A DNA stretch of 64,000 nucleotides from Morchella semilibera (taxonomy: Eukaryota > Ascomycota > Pezizomycetes > Pezizales > Morchellaceae). The notes under the pieces were generated by a model. It had not been told where the DNA came from. It did no database searches and saw nothing but the letters and a program-made list of their open reading frames with translations. The DNA lies in NCBI GenBank assembly GCA_009192285.1, contig CM018606.1, positions 1,478,081 through 1,542,080 on the forward strand, written 5' to 3'. Every line of letters begins with the position of its first letter. Position 1 is the first letter of the stretch. The translations under genes and the position numbers were made by a program. Below are positions 1 to 12,873 of the stretch, in pieces.

Positions 1-2206
1 TTGGGAGACAAAGAACAGGTGAAAACGTGTCTTCCAAACATCTTTATGTACGTACCTTCTTACCCGAGAAAACAAACCCACCACCATTTGTCTCCTTACA
101 CATATGGTGCGGTAAATGTACCAAACAGTGGTGAATTATTTTACCACCGGTAATATAAGCACTGAATTTCAGTTCTTGTTCTAGTATAAAAGCTAAATTT
201 CAGTCTTTATGCTACGCTATCATTATTACAAACGCTTATGAATGATTCCCACGTCCGGTAGTGAAGTGCCTACCATGGTGAAATTCCCCACCGGTGGACA
301 ATAGGGCTCATATATTGGCATTATATAGCCCCTTTCGGCCGAAATGTCTGTGCTTTTAGTATAAAAAGTGATATTATAGGTATAAATTATAAATCATTAT
401 TTTCACCACCGGTGGTAAAATAACTTACTACCGTTGGTAAAACTACTTTTGACACATTTGCCGCTCCATATATATACACAAGTCCTATATGTAACCATGG
501 CCATGGTTCTCTAGGAGTTTTATCTACTCATATTTTTTTGTCTTCAATACCATTACACTACACAGAATTCGACTCCGGCGCCAGCACTAGTACAAGGAAA
601 AAAATATACATGTAGTGGTCCCCTCGCGATCGCGCGATCGCCAGTACACGCGAGCAGGATATTAACCACCTTAACGTTTTTACTAACCGAAGACAAACTC
701 CCGTCCTCGAGGGTATAAATCCGAGAGCTTTTCCCCCTCGCCATGCGCATGTAATGGAGGTTATAGCTATGTACCCCGGGTGTCGGAAAGTGATGCACAT
801 TTTGACTAGACAACGCCCACTTTATCACAATACAATTGCAACACAACCGTACGTACAGAACCTCTCTACCATACCTAAGCACTAGGCATATACTCGATGA
901 AGAGCATCTGCGCGCTCATATTTACCTTAAAATAGCCTTGGGTAGAAATTCATTTCCGTGTGGCTATGAAGCCACCGAATCTGCACCACTTCCCGACACT
1001 CTGGGTATATGTAGGTACATGTAGTGGGTATGCTCTAGTCATCGAGTGAGAGATTATGAGGGCTGTCCACCAAGTATTCGTACGTAAATATACCTACATA
1101 TATGCATTATAATTAGTACATGCATCTATAAGGATACGAATAAAGCGTATATAAAATCCCGGATCCCACTCAAAAGCTTTCGTGGAAGGGCCAATTACCG
1201 CCCAAACTAGGTGGAACCAGGTTCCAAGTGTAGAACCACGACACAATTAATTATAATGATGAACACAGGTAGATCTTTTTGCTTTTTGGGAGAAGCCTTC
1301 CCACATTTTTGAACTGGTAAAAAGGAGTTAAGGTGTAATAAAGTTGGAGAACCTCGTTGCTAATATGGCTTAGGTGGACTTTGTATGGGGTTTCTCCACT
1401 CAATTACATGAACTTTCGGACTTTTATGCAAACTTTTGGGTAAGGGCTTTACATACATATCCAAATTTTATCTGTTGCTACTACTTGCTAGTCTCGTGCC
1501 TATCCCTATCTTGGCGTGATTAGTATTTTAGTATTTTTATTAGTTCACACCAATTAGAACCACCCCAAAAAAATATCGATGGGGTCGACTGGGAACGGGA
1601 CTAACCCTCTCCTTACAATTAATTGGCTATATATATCCCTGCAGATAGTAGGTATTAAATACATGTAGACACTATCAGATAACTGTACTGAAAGGCAGTA
1701 TAAACAGTCTTGCGCTGTTTGGTCTTTTAGGCCATAGTGGATAGCAATCATTGGTTAAAAGAGTGCGGGGTGGGTGGGTCCGTGTGGCCATCAGAGCTAG
1801 TAGGTACACATGTACATGTAGTGTAGTATAGTAGTCTCGAGCTCCCCAAGTGTCAATGATTAGAGTGACGAAACGTTGTAGGTACGGCGTTGCATAGTAG
1901 GTACATGTAGGGTAACCGTGTCTCACATGAAAACAAAGTTTCAGCGTTGTGTTTCCTCCTGGCTACAGGTAGTCTTGAAAGTTAAAAAAAAAAAGTTTCG
2001 GGTCTGTGTTTCGGATATCAAGTAAAGCTCGGAAAGAATTGAATTGGGGTTTGGATAAAACATATAGATAGAATGATATATACTCTATTATATAGCTTAT
2101 CTACGCCATTAAATTTGATCTGTCTTCGCATTAAGATATACCGATCAAGATATATATATATAGTACGCAGTTTCCTTCGCGAATATATCCAACCTTTCGT
2201 GACCTG
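1..2206. other. Intergenic region with MITE and TACATGTA palindromes
   Basis: No convincing gene is visible on either strand; the open frames here are short, overlapping and lack recognisable domains. The stretch holds a TA-flanked inverted-repeat element near its left end (listed separately) and five copies of the palindrome TACATGTA at roughly 607, 1015, 1663, 1812 and 1906. An A-run lies near 1985. The right end is the promoter region of the CDC6 gene. The base composition is AT-rich compared with the coding regions. Confidence 0.6.
105..468. mobile_element. Non-autonomous TIR element (MITE), TA target site
   Basis: The two ends are inverted copies of each other. The left end begins TGGTGCGGTAAATGT and the reverse complement of the right end begins TGGAGCGGCAAATGT. 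The similarity continues inward for about 55 bases to a shared TTATTTTACCACCGGT. Each end is flanked by TA (103-104 and 469-470), the target duplication of the Tc1/mariner/pogo superfamily. There is no coding capacity in 364 bp, so it would depend on a transposase elsewhere. Further CACCGGTGG palindromes lie inside it. The terminal repeats have diverged by several substitutions, so this is not a very recent insertion. Family assignment rests only on the TA and the inverted ends. Confidence 0.65.
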
Positions 2207-2280
2207 ACGCGACATAATTTGCCATTTTCCCCATTAGGAACGCGTTTCTCCAGCAACCCGCCTCCTTTCGAAGCGCGTTT
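2207..2280 (+). promoter_or_regulatory. MCB/MBF-type sites upstream of CDC6
   Basis: ACGCGT lies at 2240-2245, with ACGCGA at 2207-2212 and GCGCGTTT at 2273-2280, all within about 270 bases of the CDC6 start codon. ACGCGT is the MluI cell-cycle box bound by the MBF complex in yeasts, where it drives G1/S transcription of replication genes, including fission yeast cdc18 (CDC6). The sequence match is direct; the regulatory role is inferred from those yeasts. Confidence 0.5.
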
Positions 2281-2472
2281 TTCTCTTTTTCTCCTAGCGT
2301 CTCAACCAGACTACCTCCACCTGCCAACCGAAGTCTTCATCTTCATCGATCAACCACCACCTTCATTAGAGAATCATTTTTCGTTCCTTTTATATCAATC
2401 AATAATAGTAGTCTTCTACTCGCTCTTGCTCCTGCCTTCACTGCTACTAAGAAATATTACATACTGAGCACT

Positions 2473-4435
2473 ATGTCTGTACTCGGTAAACGCGCAAGGC
2501 CTACTACTGCTCCTTTTTGCGGTAAGATATGCCACTATCCTATCCTCTTTTCGTCTTTTAAACTGACCACATTTAGTTGTTGTAGATTCCCCGATACGTA
2601 CAAAGCTCCCAGCACGAAAATCTTCATCCTCCAAAAAAGAAAGGGAAACGGTCATAATCCATGATGATGACGACGATTTTGAAGACACGATTCATGTCGC
2701 CCTTCCTAAAACCGATGATAGTCTTATGAGAACACCAAAGAAACCACGGAGAGATGCTCTAGACGCACAGGCTAAACCTTCTTCGCGGGGAGTAATGTCG
2801 CCTCAGAAAGTAAATGCGGTGTCTAAAGCACTAGTTGCGGAGGCACTACCAAAATATATCAATTCAGATGTCTCATGCCCGAGTACCCCCCGTCATAAAA
2901 GCGGTGTTAAGAAGCCCGTTACCCCGCGCCATAGAGTCTCAGCCATTGGGAAACCGCTCACTCCTCGGTCTGGGAAATTATTTGGGACGCCAACTAAGGC
3001 CGCGGCAACACCAACAATCATGACTACGGCCAAACTATTATTCTCAAGAAGTGGGGAGTCGGGTAGGTTAGTTGGACGAGAGGAAGAGAAGAGGAGGCTG
3101 GCGACGTTTCTGGGGCCAAGATTGGAGGCATGCTCAGGTGGGTGCCTATATGTATCGGGCCCACCAGGCTGCGGAAAGTCAGCGCTTCTAACAGAAGTGA
3201 TGGGTGATCTGGGCGCCGACAAAGTAGGGAATGTGAAGCGGTCATATATAAACTGTATGACCATGCAATCCCCAGCAGGCATCTATGTGAAACTTCTGGA
3301 AGAGTTTTACAAAGGGCAGGAACTTTCATCACCTACTGGTATGGCAGAGCTTGAAGCCTTGTTCATACCCAAGAAAAATTCAAAAAAACAGGCCAATGAG
3401 GTTTTTGTGGTCGTTCTTGATGAGATCGATCACCTTCTTACAAAAGACCAAGAAGTCCTCTACAGCATATTCGAGTGGTCTCTTGTCCGCAATTCCCGCC
3501 TTATCCTTCTTGGAATTGCAAATGCACTTGATTTGACAGACCGCTTCCTCCCGCGCCTCAAAGCTCGCAACCTCACACCCCAACTCCTCCCATTCTTGCC
3601 ATATACGGCGGAGCAAATCACATCAGTAATAACCAACCGCTTGCGCTCCCTCCTTCCGGATGGAACCTCTACACCGGGTGACTTTGTTCCTTTCATGCAC
3701 CCCGCCGCCATCCAACTCGCTTCTCGAAAAGTTGCCGCCGCAACAGGGGACCTACGGAAAGCCTTTGACCTCTGTCGTCGGGCTGTCGAGCTCGTCGAGT
3801 CTGAAACTCGGGCCAAGGAAACTCAACAAAAACTTGAATCCGTCCGTGAATCGGAGAATGAGAACCCATTCTCAGATGAACAGCGTAAGAGCGTTACTTC
3901 GCCAAGCGGTATCCGTATACCTCTCGTCGAAGCTCTCAGCCTCAACACCCCGCGCAAAGTCCTCTCCGCCGCCCCCCCTACCACCCTCACATCACTCACC
4001 GTCCAGACTGCACCCCGCGTCATGCTTTCCCATATCGCAAAAGTCTCAGCCGCCTCTTTTGGAGGCTCAACAATCTCGCGTGTTAAGCCTCTCAACCTTC
4101 AGCAGAAGGCCGTACTATGTGTCCTTGTGACCGCTGAGAAGACCCGCGGCAGTGTCACAATACGTCAGTTGTTCGAGGCGTATGCGGCGGTGTGCAAGCG
4201 GGAGCGATTGCTACATCCATTGACAAACACAGAATTCAGAGATGTAGTAAATTCGCTAGATGTTGCCGGGGTTGTCAGTGCAGTTGGTGGTGGTGCCGTG
4301 GGCAGCACGCCGAGCAAGAGGAAGAAGGTTGGGATCGCAGAGGAAGGCAGGATTGGAGCGTGTGTGAGAGAGATGGATTTGTTGACCGCAGTGGCGGACG
4401 TTGGACCTATCTTGACAAGATTGTTTGACGCTTAA
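2473..4435 (+). CDS. CDC6: Cdc6/Cdc18 replication licensing ATPase
   Basis: This AAA+ ATPase loads the MCM helicase onto ORC-bound origins in G1, in the nucleus. It has two exons, 2473-2521 and 2577-4435 (an alternative acceptor at 2585 also keeps frame), giving about 635 residues. The N-terminal 130 residues are basic and dense in CDK-type sites (TPKK, SPQK, TPRH twice, TPRS), as expected for CDK-controlled turnover or export. Walker A GPPGCGKS is near residue 211 and Walker B VVLDEIDHLL near 295. The C-terminal 100 residues fit a winged helix. ORC1 is the main alternative, but there is no BAH domain and the length and CDK-site layout favour Cdc6. The start was chosen as the first ATG that splices in frame, and MCB sites lie upstream. 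Confidence 0.9.
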
Positions 4436-5133
4436 GTAGGGATAAATGATTTATGGCCTTTCTGGGAGGTTTTACTTAGGAGTTGGGTAACATTCGGTTT
4501 GTGTTTTTTCTCTTCTTTTTTATCATGATGATCTTCGGCGAGCGAGCGCCACATGGAGGAATTAATTTTGGATGATTGTGATGTATTCTTCTTTTGTATG
4601 ATTATTATGGGTACTTGTATGATGGTGTTTTGTGAAGACGTGGTTAAACGGGTGGCTTTTTTTTATTATTATTATTTATACCCATTTCATATACTGTAGT
4701 TGTATTAAGAAAAACGTGTTTTTGATGGCACATAGACCCACTATTTCGCTACCCAAATCAATGTCAAAAAAACCTATGGTTTGAATAGAGTACAAATCCT
4801 TGCAAACGTTAAAGGCTACATGACTTTTTATAGAATGAATGGTGCGCGGTCTCTCTGATAAGTTGTCAGGCCAAATTGCAACGAGGCACTTAAACCCTTT
4901 ATAGTAACCGTGATATAAACAGCGTAAGAAACTGAAATATTGTTGCAAATTGTCATGAACTTATCAGATAGACTATGATTAGTCCGGTTAGCGGCTACAA
5001 GTTTAGGGCTGGCCTCATAATCCTCCGTTAGTTGGGAGCTAATATTGTTTTCGGAGTTTTAAGCCTCCATAACCCCTCAACTAGAGAAGGAGATGAGTTC
5101 TAACAATTAGAAGGAAAATACAAAAAAGTTTAC
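4436..5133. other. Intergenic, CDC6 3' flank
   Basis: This holds the 3' flank of CDC6, with T-rich stretches near 4505 and 4660 that could serve 3'-end formation, and the downstream flank of the tRNA. The T-run that ends tRNA transcription is at about 5122-5129 on the minus strand. I see no further gene. Confidence 0.5.
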
Positions 5134-5216
5134 TCCGATGCGGGGAATCGAACCCCGATCTGCTCGGATCAGCTAAGCTTGAAAGCGAGCGATGCTAACC
5201 GTTACACCACATCGGA
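5134..5216 (-). tRNA. tRNA-Glu(UUC), intron-containing
   Basis: Read on the minus strand, the acceptor halves TCCGATG and CATCGGA pair fully. The T arm CGGGG-TTCGATT-CCCCG is canonical. The anticodon stem GCTCG pairs with CGAGC only if about 12-13 bases after the loop start CTTTCA are removed. That is the standard position (37/38) of nuclear tRNA introns, and it leaves anticodon TTC. A run of T follows the 3' end on the transcribed strand, as a Pol III terminator. This copy looks functional. Confidence 0.85.
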
Positions 5217-5897
5217 TTGTTGTGGCAAATAAGAATTTGTTTTACAAAGCCTTTAATAGCACTTGGCAAGCCGTGCATCGCTTACACCATAGAACTACTT
5301 AGCCATTGTGATACCAACCTCCACCACCATCTCCACCACCATCAACCTCCTACCTCCGCCAACTACCAAAGAACCCCCTACTTCTCGCCCGTAAACGATT
5401 GCAGTAGGATTTACGCTTCTCCGGATATGCTTCACGGGCGCCTTATTGTTTCGTCTCGGTATGATGAGTTTAACAGCCTCGCCTCCACAGATCCAGCGGC
5501 AGTGGGCAGGTTGTGCATTCACCCCCCATTTGGATAGCCTCTATTCGTCACCGAGTTACTTTCGAGATTGAAGATGTCTCTCCAAATAAAATGTGAGTAA
5601 ATCTATATGAGGGTGCTCTTGGGTTCTCGCGCATCTGAATTACTTCAGTGCCAAGATCAGTACTGTAGCCTCACAGTACTTTGATGAGTCAGCAATTTCC
5701 ACTGCACCTCGCTCTCTCATGTACTACCTACTTGCATGATATCTTGATGTCTTTTTTCTTTCTTTCCTGATTGCTAACTGGAAGGGATAAAGGGTGAAAC
5801 AAAACGGTGCCTACTGTAGTCACAGCGAGACCATCAACAACGCGGGTACGGTAGGAAGCAACCACCACTCCTAATCAACACCACCATTCACTCCGAT
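5217..5897. other. Intergenic, no gene seen
   Basis: There are CCACCAT-rich stretches at 5320-5350 and short open frames without domain similarity. The right end is the presumed promoter of the gene starting at 5898. Nothing else can be supported. Confidence 0.5.
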
Positions 5898-8235
5898 ATG
5901 TCAGACGTCGACACCAACTACTCGCCTGACCCCGAGGACCCCGCCAGCCACTTCCTCAAAACTCATCCAGTGGGCAAGTGGTCCATAATGAACTATCTCA
6001 ATGCCAACCGCGAGCTCTTGGGTACTAAGACTGGGTTCTCAATTCTCTGTGATTCCTGGCTCCGAGAATTGGCGCGCGTTATAGATGATGCCTCAATCTC
6101 AGATAGAAAGCGAAAGGCTGCCACCAAATTGCTCAACAGGTATAAAATCGACGTGAGTCTTCCCTTAATACTCACTGTGAATAATGGCCGCGTACCTCTT
6201 AGGGCACATAAGTCCTACCTGTTCCTTCTCCCTACCAGCAATCCCGGCCCACCTGCTTACCTGTCTTTAATATACTCTCCTTATCTGTCTACCACTAGTT
6301 GTCGGCGCATTAGATGGCTCGTCAGAGCCAACTTGATGTTGAGGGTACGTCCCGGTCCAGCGCTAGTCTCACTAGGGCACAGATGACTTCCGGGTCGGTC
6401 TGCTGTTCAAGGCCTGCTGTTTGCTTGTCGAAGCAAGCAGCGTTGGCTGACCCAGTGAGAGAGGAGTGGCGACAGGGAGAGGAATTAAAGTCAAGGCAGG
6501 GTGGGCTAAGTAAACGTTAAACTAATCTACTGTGTAGGGCGAAGACCACCGTGCAGCCCGTGTAGCCTGTGATCTCGCGAAGATGGAGAAGAGTGGACAG
6601 CCTCAAATTATTATTAAGGGCAGTAATACGTTCACTAATGCTACCGTATCTGTGAATGCCAACCACCCACCTTCCTCCTCTCCCGAACCAGGACCGGCAC
6701 CCAGAACCCGGAAGCGGAAGCGGGAGAGCAAGAGACCCGCTGCAGCCCCAGGGTATATACAAGCATAGCCACAATCTTTTTTGACTCGACTAACTCTTCT
6801 ATCAGATTTATCAAACATTTTGCTGAATCATTCAAGTGTATGGATAAATCCCGAAAGTGGCTGCTCCCTTCCGGCGCCTATGTCGAGGATCGGCTCTATG
6901 AACACTTTATAAACGCCCCCAAAGAGTGTGCAGCGCACTCTTGGGTGATTGACATGTGTGACGCTTCGATACGGGAATGTTTCCCTGAAGAAGAAGACTG
7001 GGCAGCTATTTGCGCTGCACTACCGCCATTACCAAATCCAAACCCGAATTTCGTACGGTCGATGCTGCAATTCGCAACTGTATGTACTTCCAAGTCTTTC
7101 CCGCCACATTGGCTGAGTGTAGCAGTTAAAAACCGCCGACCAACTGCGCGACTACCTAGACACTACTCCAACCTTCAAATCGGAGGAACTACCAAATCTC
7201 ACTCCGGAGGAGCGCCTTGGGCGTCGATGGGTCAACTCAGTTCTTCGCTGCTGGTACATTCTCCCCAGATTTAGAGTCACGATGAGCCCTGCCTAACAGC
7301 CCCGAAAGGTCGGGCCTCTGCCAAACACCCAACGTATTTGAACAGAACCACCGAGAGTTCTGGTACATAAGTAACTTCTGGGGGATCGTCTTCGATCAAT
7401 GCATGTCTACGATTCCAGGTAGCTACATGAGCCGGTACTTTTCCGCCTCCACTTTTCTGTTCGATATTATTGTCAATTAACACTTTCCTTAGTGGAGAGT
7501 CCAAATCCTTATGCACAACCGACCGAAAGAACCTTCGCCCAGAACACAAGAAACGTAAGCGCATTGGTCATCTTTATGACGGAATACTTCAGATAAACGG
7601 CCATGAGGTCGGTGTGGCAGAACATGCACGATGCTTCGCTGGTGAGAAAGAGAAGAAATGGGTTGCGGATACACTCAAGGTCGTTAAGGTCCTCCATGAT
7701 ATGCTATACCACCTACAAATGCACATTCATCCTGATGGGCTGAGTGGACTTCATGTTGTGGGGATGGTTACGGCTGGTAAGTCTTTTCTCTCCTCATGTG
7801 TAGGCGGGCTTAGCTGATTAACTTTATATAGGGTGGCGATGCCAGTTTCTTCGCATGGTTTATGCAAAGGGCTATATGTGTCTCCTCTACACTGATGACG
7901 TTTGTAAAACCCCCACGAGTGTTGAGAATATCTCATCCCTTCTAGAGCTGCTGGGGTTTCTATGGAAAACTCGAGTACGTTCACTTTATCCCGATAACCG
8001 ATAACCACTGCTAATATTATCATAGGAAATGTTAAACCGCTTTGAAGCTATCATTAACCCAACTTTGACACCCGAGCAACTTGCGGAGAGACTGCTGAAG
8101 CCATCAGGCCCAGCATTAGTGGCACCGAAATCTACTCTGCTGATTCCACGGTCTGTCGAAACAGATGATGGGATCACTGTCTGTAAGGATCTAGATATCG
8201 GGAGTGATATTGAGGAGGAAATAGAGGTTGAGTAA
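5898..8235 (+). CDS. Fungal protein of unknown function, frame interrupted
   Basis: This is a multi-exon gene or decaying gene copy. Supported exons are 5898-6152, 6538-6752, 6806 to about 7079, a middle stretch about 7120-7418, about 7498-7776, 7832-7974 and 8026-8235. Most have good GT-AG sites and matching phase. The N-terminal part is followed by a basic Pro-rich linker and then a block with WLLPSGAYVEDRLYEHF and AAHSWVIDMCD. From memory, similar (W)-LPSG-YVED and HS-IID blocks occur in a family of uncharacterised proteins repeated in other fungi such as Rhizophagus. The C-terminal exons read continuously and end in an acidic tail. Between about 7020 and 7310 the coding signal moves between frames at least twice without usable splice sites, so the copy is broken or contains sequence errors. 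The 385-base first intron is long for this window. No function can be assigned. Confidence 0.55.
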
Positions 8236-9005
8236 AGGTTTTTGACATGTAATAATGCATGTTCTTTTACATAGCTATCTCGCAGAGTAGTAGTAATATA
8301 AATAATGGCAATAAGTTTAGCCTTTTGAAAAGCTCTGTATAGTCATGGTCCCCAAAATATTTGTCGGTAAATTAGGTACGTACTATTTTCAATGAATAAT
8401 GATCCACTCTGGGCCTTAAAATGTATCTTAAATGGCCAACCATCAGCAAAAAAAAAAAGCGGAGAGAAAAGAAAAGCAAGAAAACATTGAATGAGACTAA
8501 GAACGGACTAGGGGCATTTTTTTCGTACCTACATGTAGGCTAGATACAGATAACTACGGTAGTGTGTGACTCGAGCCATCTTGTTACCGTCCACGTTGTA
8601 GTCATTTACCCTACCCTGTATACTGGTGATACTTCATTAACCACCAAAGATGGTCACCCTCATGCCGCCGATCTACGACAGTGGTTAACGATTATAGTTG
8701 ACGGAAATTTAAGAACTGCACCCCAATATTGGCCCATGGACGCCGGCCATACTAAACCCATTGTATCATCAATTGGCAAACCACGGCACCAAAAAACCCA
8801 ATCCTACATAACGGCGTATCAGAGATACAGTAACCCCTACTGGATTTGAGAAGCCCCCCAAACCGATTAACACCATGAAGGCACTGCACTGTCTGGGGGA
8901 TCTAGTGTGTGGAATGACAATAATGGAGTTGGTGTATGTGAGATGTACTCTCTCAATAAAACGGTTTCTTCCGTGCCTACCATGGCCAAAATAGCGTGCG
9001 CGTGC
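8236..9005. other. Intergenic, A-rich tract and palindrome
   Basis: A purine-rich AAAAAAAAAGCGGAGAG stretch lies near 8451-8470 and a CCTACATGTAGG palindrome near 8529. The open frames here have no recognisable domain. I see no gene. Confidence 0.5.
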
Positions 9006-9084
9006 TCCGATGCGGGGGATCAAACCCCGATCTACCCGGCTCAGCCTTGAAAGCGAGCGATGCTAACCGTTACACCGCACCGGA
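9006..9084 (-). tRNA. tRNA-Glu(UUC)-like, probably decayed copy
   Basis: The layout matches the tRNA at 5134-5216 and it shares the intron-bearing anticodon arm and TTC anticodon. The acceptor pairs TCCGGTG/CATCGGA with one G-U. The anticodon stem would pair GCTCG/CGGGT with two G-U pairs after removing an intron. The T loop reads TTTGATC instead of TTCGATT, losing the conserved C56 that contacts the D loop. No long T-run follows on the transcribed strand. It is most likely a diverged or inactive duplicate. Confidence 0.55.
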
Positions 9085-9620
9085 TTGTGAATTATAGATT
9101 TCATGTTACTTTAGTTTGGTGCTCACAGGTTGTCACTCGAGGGAGGATCGATTCCTAGATAGGTAACGCGCGTGTTAGGCTTGGGTACATGTATGAGGTA
9201 CTGGACACCAGCTAAATTTTGTGACACTCCAAATAAAGTGACCAGTACCTAGTAGAACTAGGTGTGTTCATCAAGGGGAGGGCCCTAGTTTTCTTGCTTA
9301 ATTATTTTATTTAGGCGTGATCAAATAGTGTAGACGCTAAGGTGGATTATTGAAGCTTTGTAGTGATCACAAAGGGTCACCCACACTAAAATCGAACTAA
9401 GAGATGATTTTATACCCGGATATTAATTATTATATTTCCCCTCCCCCTGACCCTAGAGTATTTTTCGGTAATGTCTAGATACAACCCGAGAATCTAAAAG
9501 AATATACCAATACTAAAAATTCGAAAGCATCAACGTCATAACTATTGTCATGCATTTCACTGTCCCTGCTTTCTGTACATGTCACAGCGCCAGAATAATA
9601 ACATAACCCTAACGATCCAA
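9085..9620. other. Intergenic, CYP51 3' flank
   Basis: A TACATGTA lies near 9187, with AT-rich sequence forming the 3' flank of the CYP51 gene on the minus strand. No gene or repeat is evident. Confidence 0.5.
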
Positions 9621-11307
<1,687 letters not shown>

Positions 11308-12873
11308 TATGTCGTCAAACCTTCAAGTATCCAGGATGAATGATGGAATTGATGAAGAATGGGAGGAGGAAAGGGAGGGTTGGAAGGATAATAAGTACAG
11401 ATAGGAGGCGCGCCTAACTACCGACACAAGATAGGGGAGAGGTTTTTTTTTCCCCCCCCAAGGCGAGAAGGCAGGGATCCTAAACTGCAGATTGATTTAT
11501 GAGATTAGCTTCCTCTGTTGTCTCTGTATAATCAATCCTACTCGGCTGCCCCTTTCGCCCTTTCGCCGGACAATGGCATGTTGCCAGTTTCGTATTCGCT
11601 CCCGGAACGCGGGTGTGAACACCCTAGCTGCATGGGTACTTCCGCAATAAGACAGGAACGACTCCGAGCCTCACCTTACTATTGTACTGTTTGGTATTAT
11701 TTAGACAAACGCCCCATGAATCGTCTGCTGTCGTTCGATCACAGCCTATGGGGGAAGTTGTAATTCGAACTACTAATCACTTATGTCTCACTCTCATGAA
11801 CTCTGAATTCATACGAACACGCGAGAGGACCCATGGCCCATACTCGTGTTCTTACTACTCTTATTACCCGGCATAATGAAAAGATAAGATGGATATAATT
11901 CAAAGGACACCTCATTCATCGCCGCTCACTCACCGTTTACGCCCTGGAACAAACCCGCATTAATATACTGCCTTGCTTACTTAGCTACACTATTGCCCAT
12001 GGCTGATCGTAGTATGTATGTAGCGGCGCGGCGCGGCAGTCGATATTAGAATGTTAGCATGCAAGTATGTAAGTACCTAGAGCACATAAGAATTATTTTC
12101 CAACACCGCATGCCCCAATGGTGAGCATGGAAAGCTACTTATAGAGCACTAACGGTATTTATTCCATATAAATAAGGGTCATCCCCGCAAGGGAGTCTCC
12201 GAGTTGGAAACTTGGTTATCGTATTGAGTTGATAAGTGCTGCATTGATGAAAGGCCCCGTTCGATAAACATTACGTACGACTGGCTTATAACATATATCG
12301 TTTAATTATACTTAGTGCGTAGTTCACTCGATCAACCCCCATTGCTGCCTACAGTAAAATATTTGGAAAAAAATGATGATAACAAAGTTTACTTTGCTTA
12401 CGTGCCTTAGTTGGCTTTTTCTTCAATAGCACCACCGGCCTTGCCTTATGATCCTCCCCTTGAGTCTCAATATGTAACAGTAACAGTTAAAACTCCAGAC
12501 CCTTCCCTTCTCTCCCTTTACTTCCCTCCAAATCACACTTAATGATATATAGTAGATGGAACCTAATATCCACTACACTCTCACTCACAATAAAGCCACA
12601 ATCCACTAAAACTGTGGCTCCTAAACCGCCCACAAACACATACGAGTGTAAATGTAGAAAAGGGAAGGGGAGGGAAGGGAAAAAAACATGGTGGTGGTGG
12701 TTGTGGGACACGAGAATAAAAAAGAAAATAAACCCTTAGAGACGAAGGAAAAATCAACAGCCTATAAAATATATAAAAACCGATGAAGCCCACATGAGAA
12801 TATAGAAACAAATAGCCTCCAAACGCTGTGCCAAAGGAAGAAATACATAGATAACGCTAATATAACATATACG
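11308..12873. other. Intergenic between CYP51 and the FHA-kinase
   Basis: The left part is the CYP51 promoter region, with pyrimidine/purine-rich runs near 11446-11460. The rest is AT-rich, with poly-purine stretches near 12660-12680. Short open frames show no domain. The right end is the 3' flank of the kinase gene. No sterol-response element could be identified with confidence. Confidence 0.5.
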
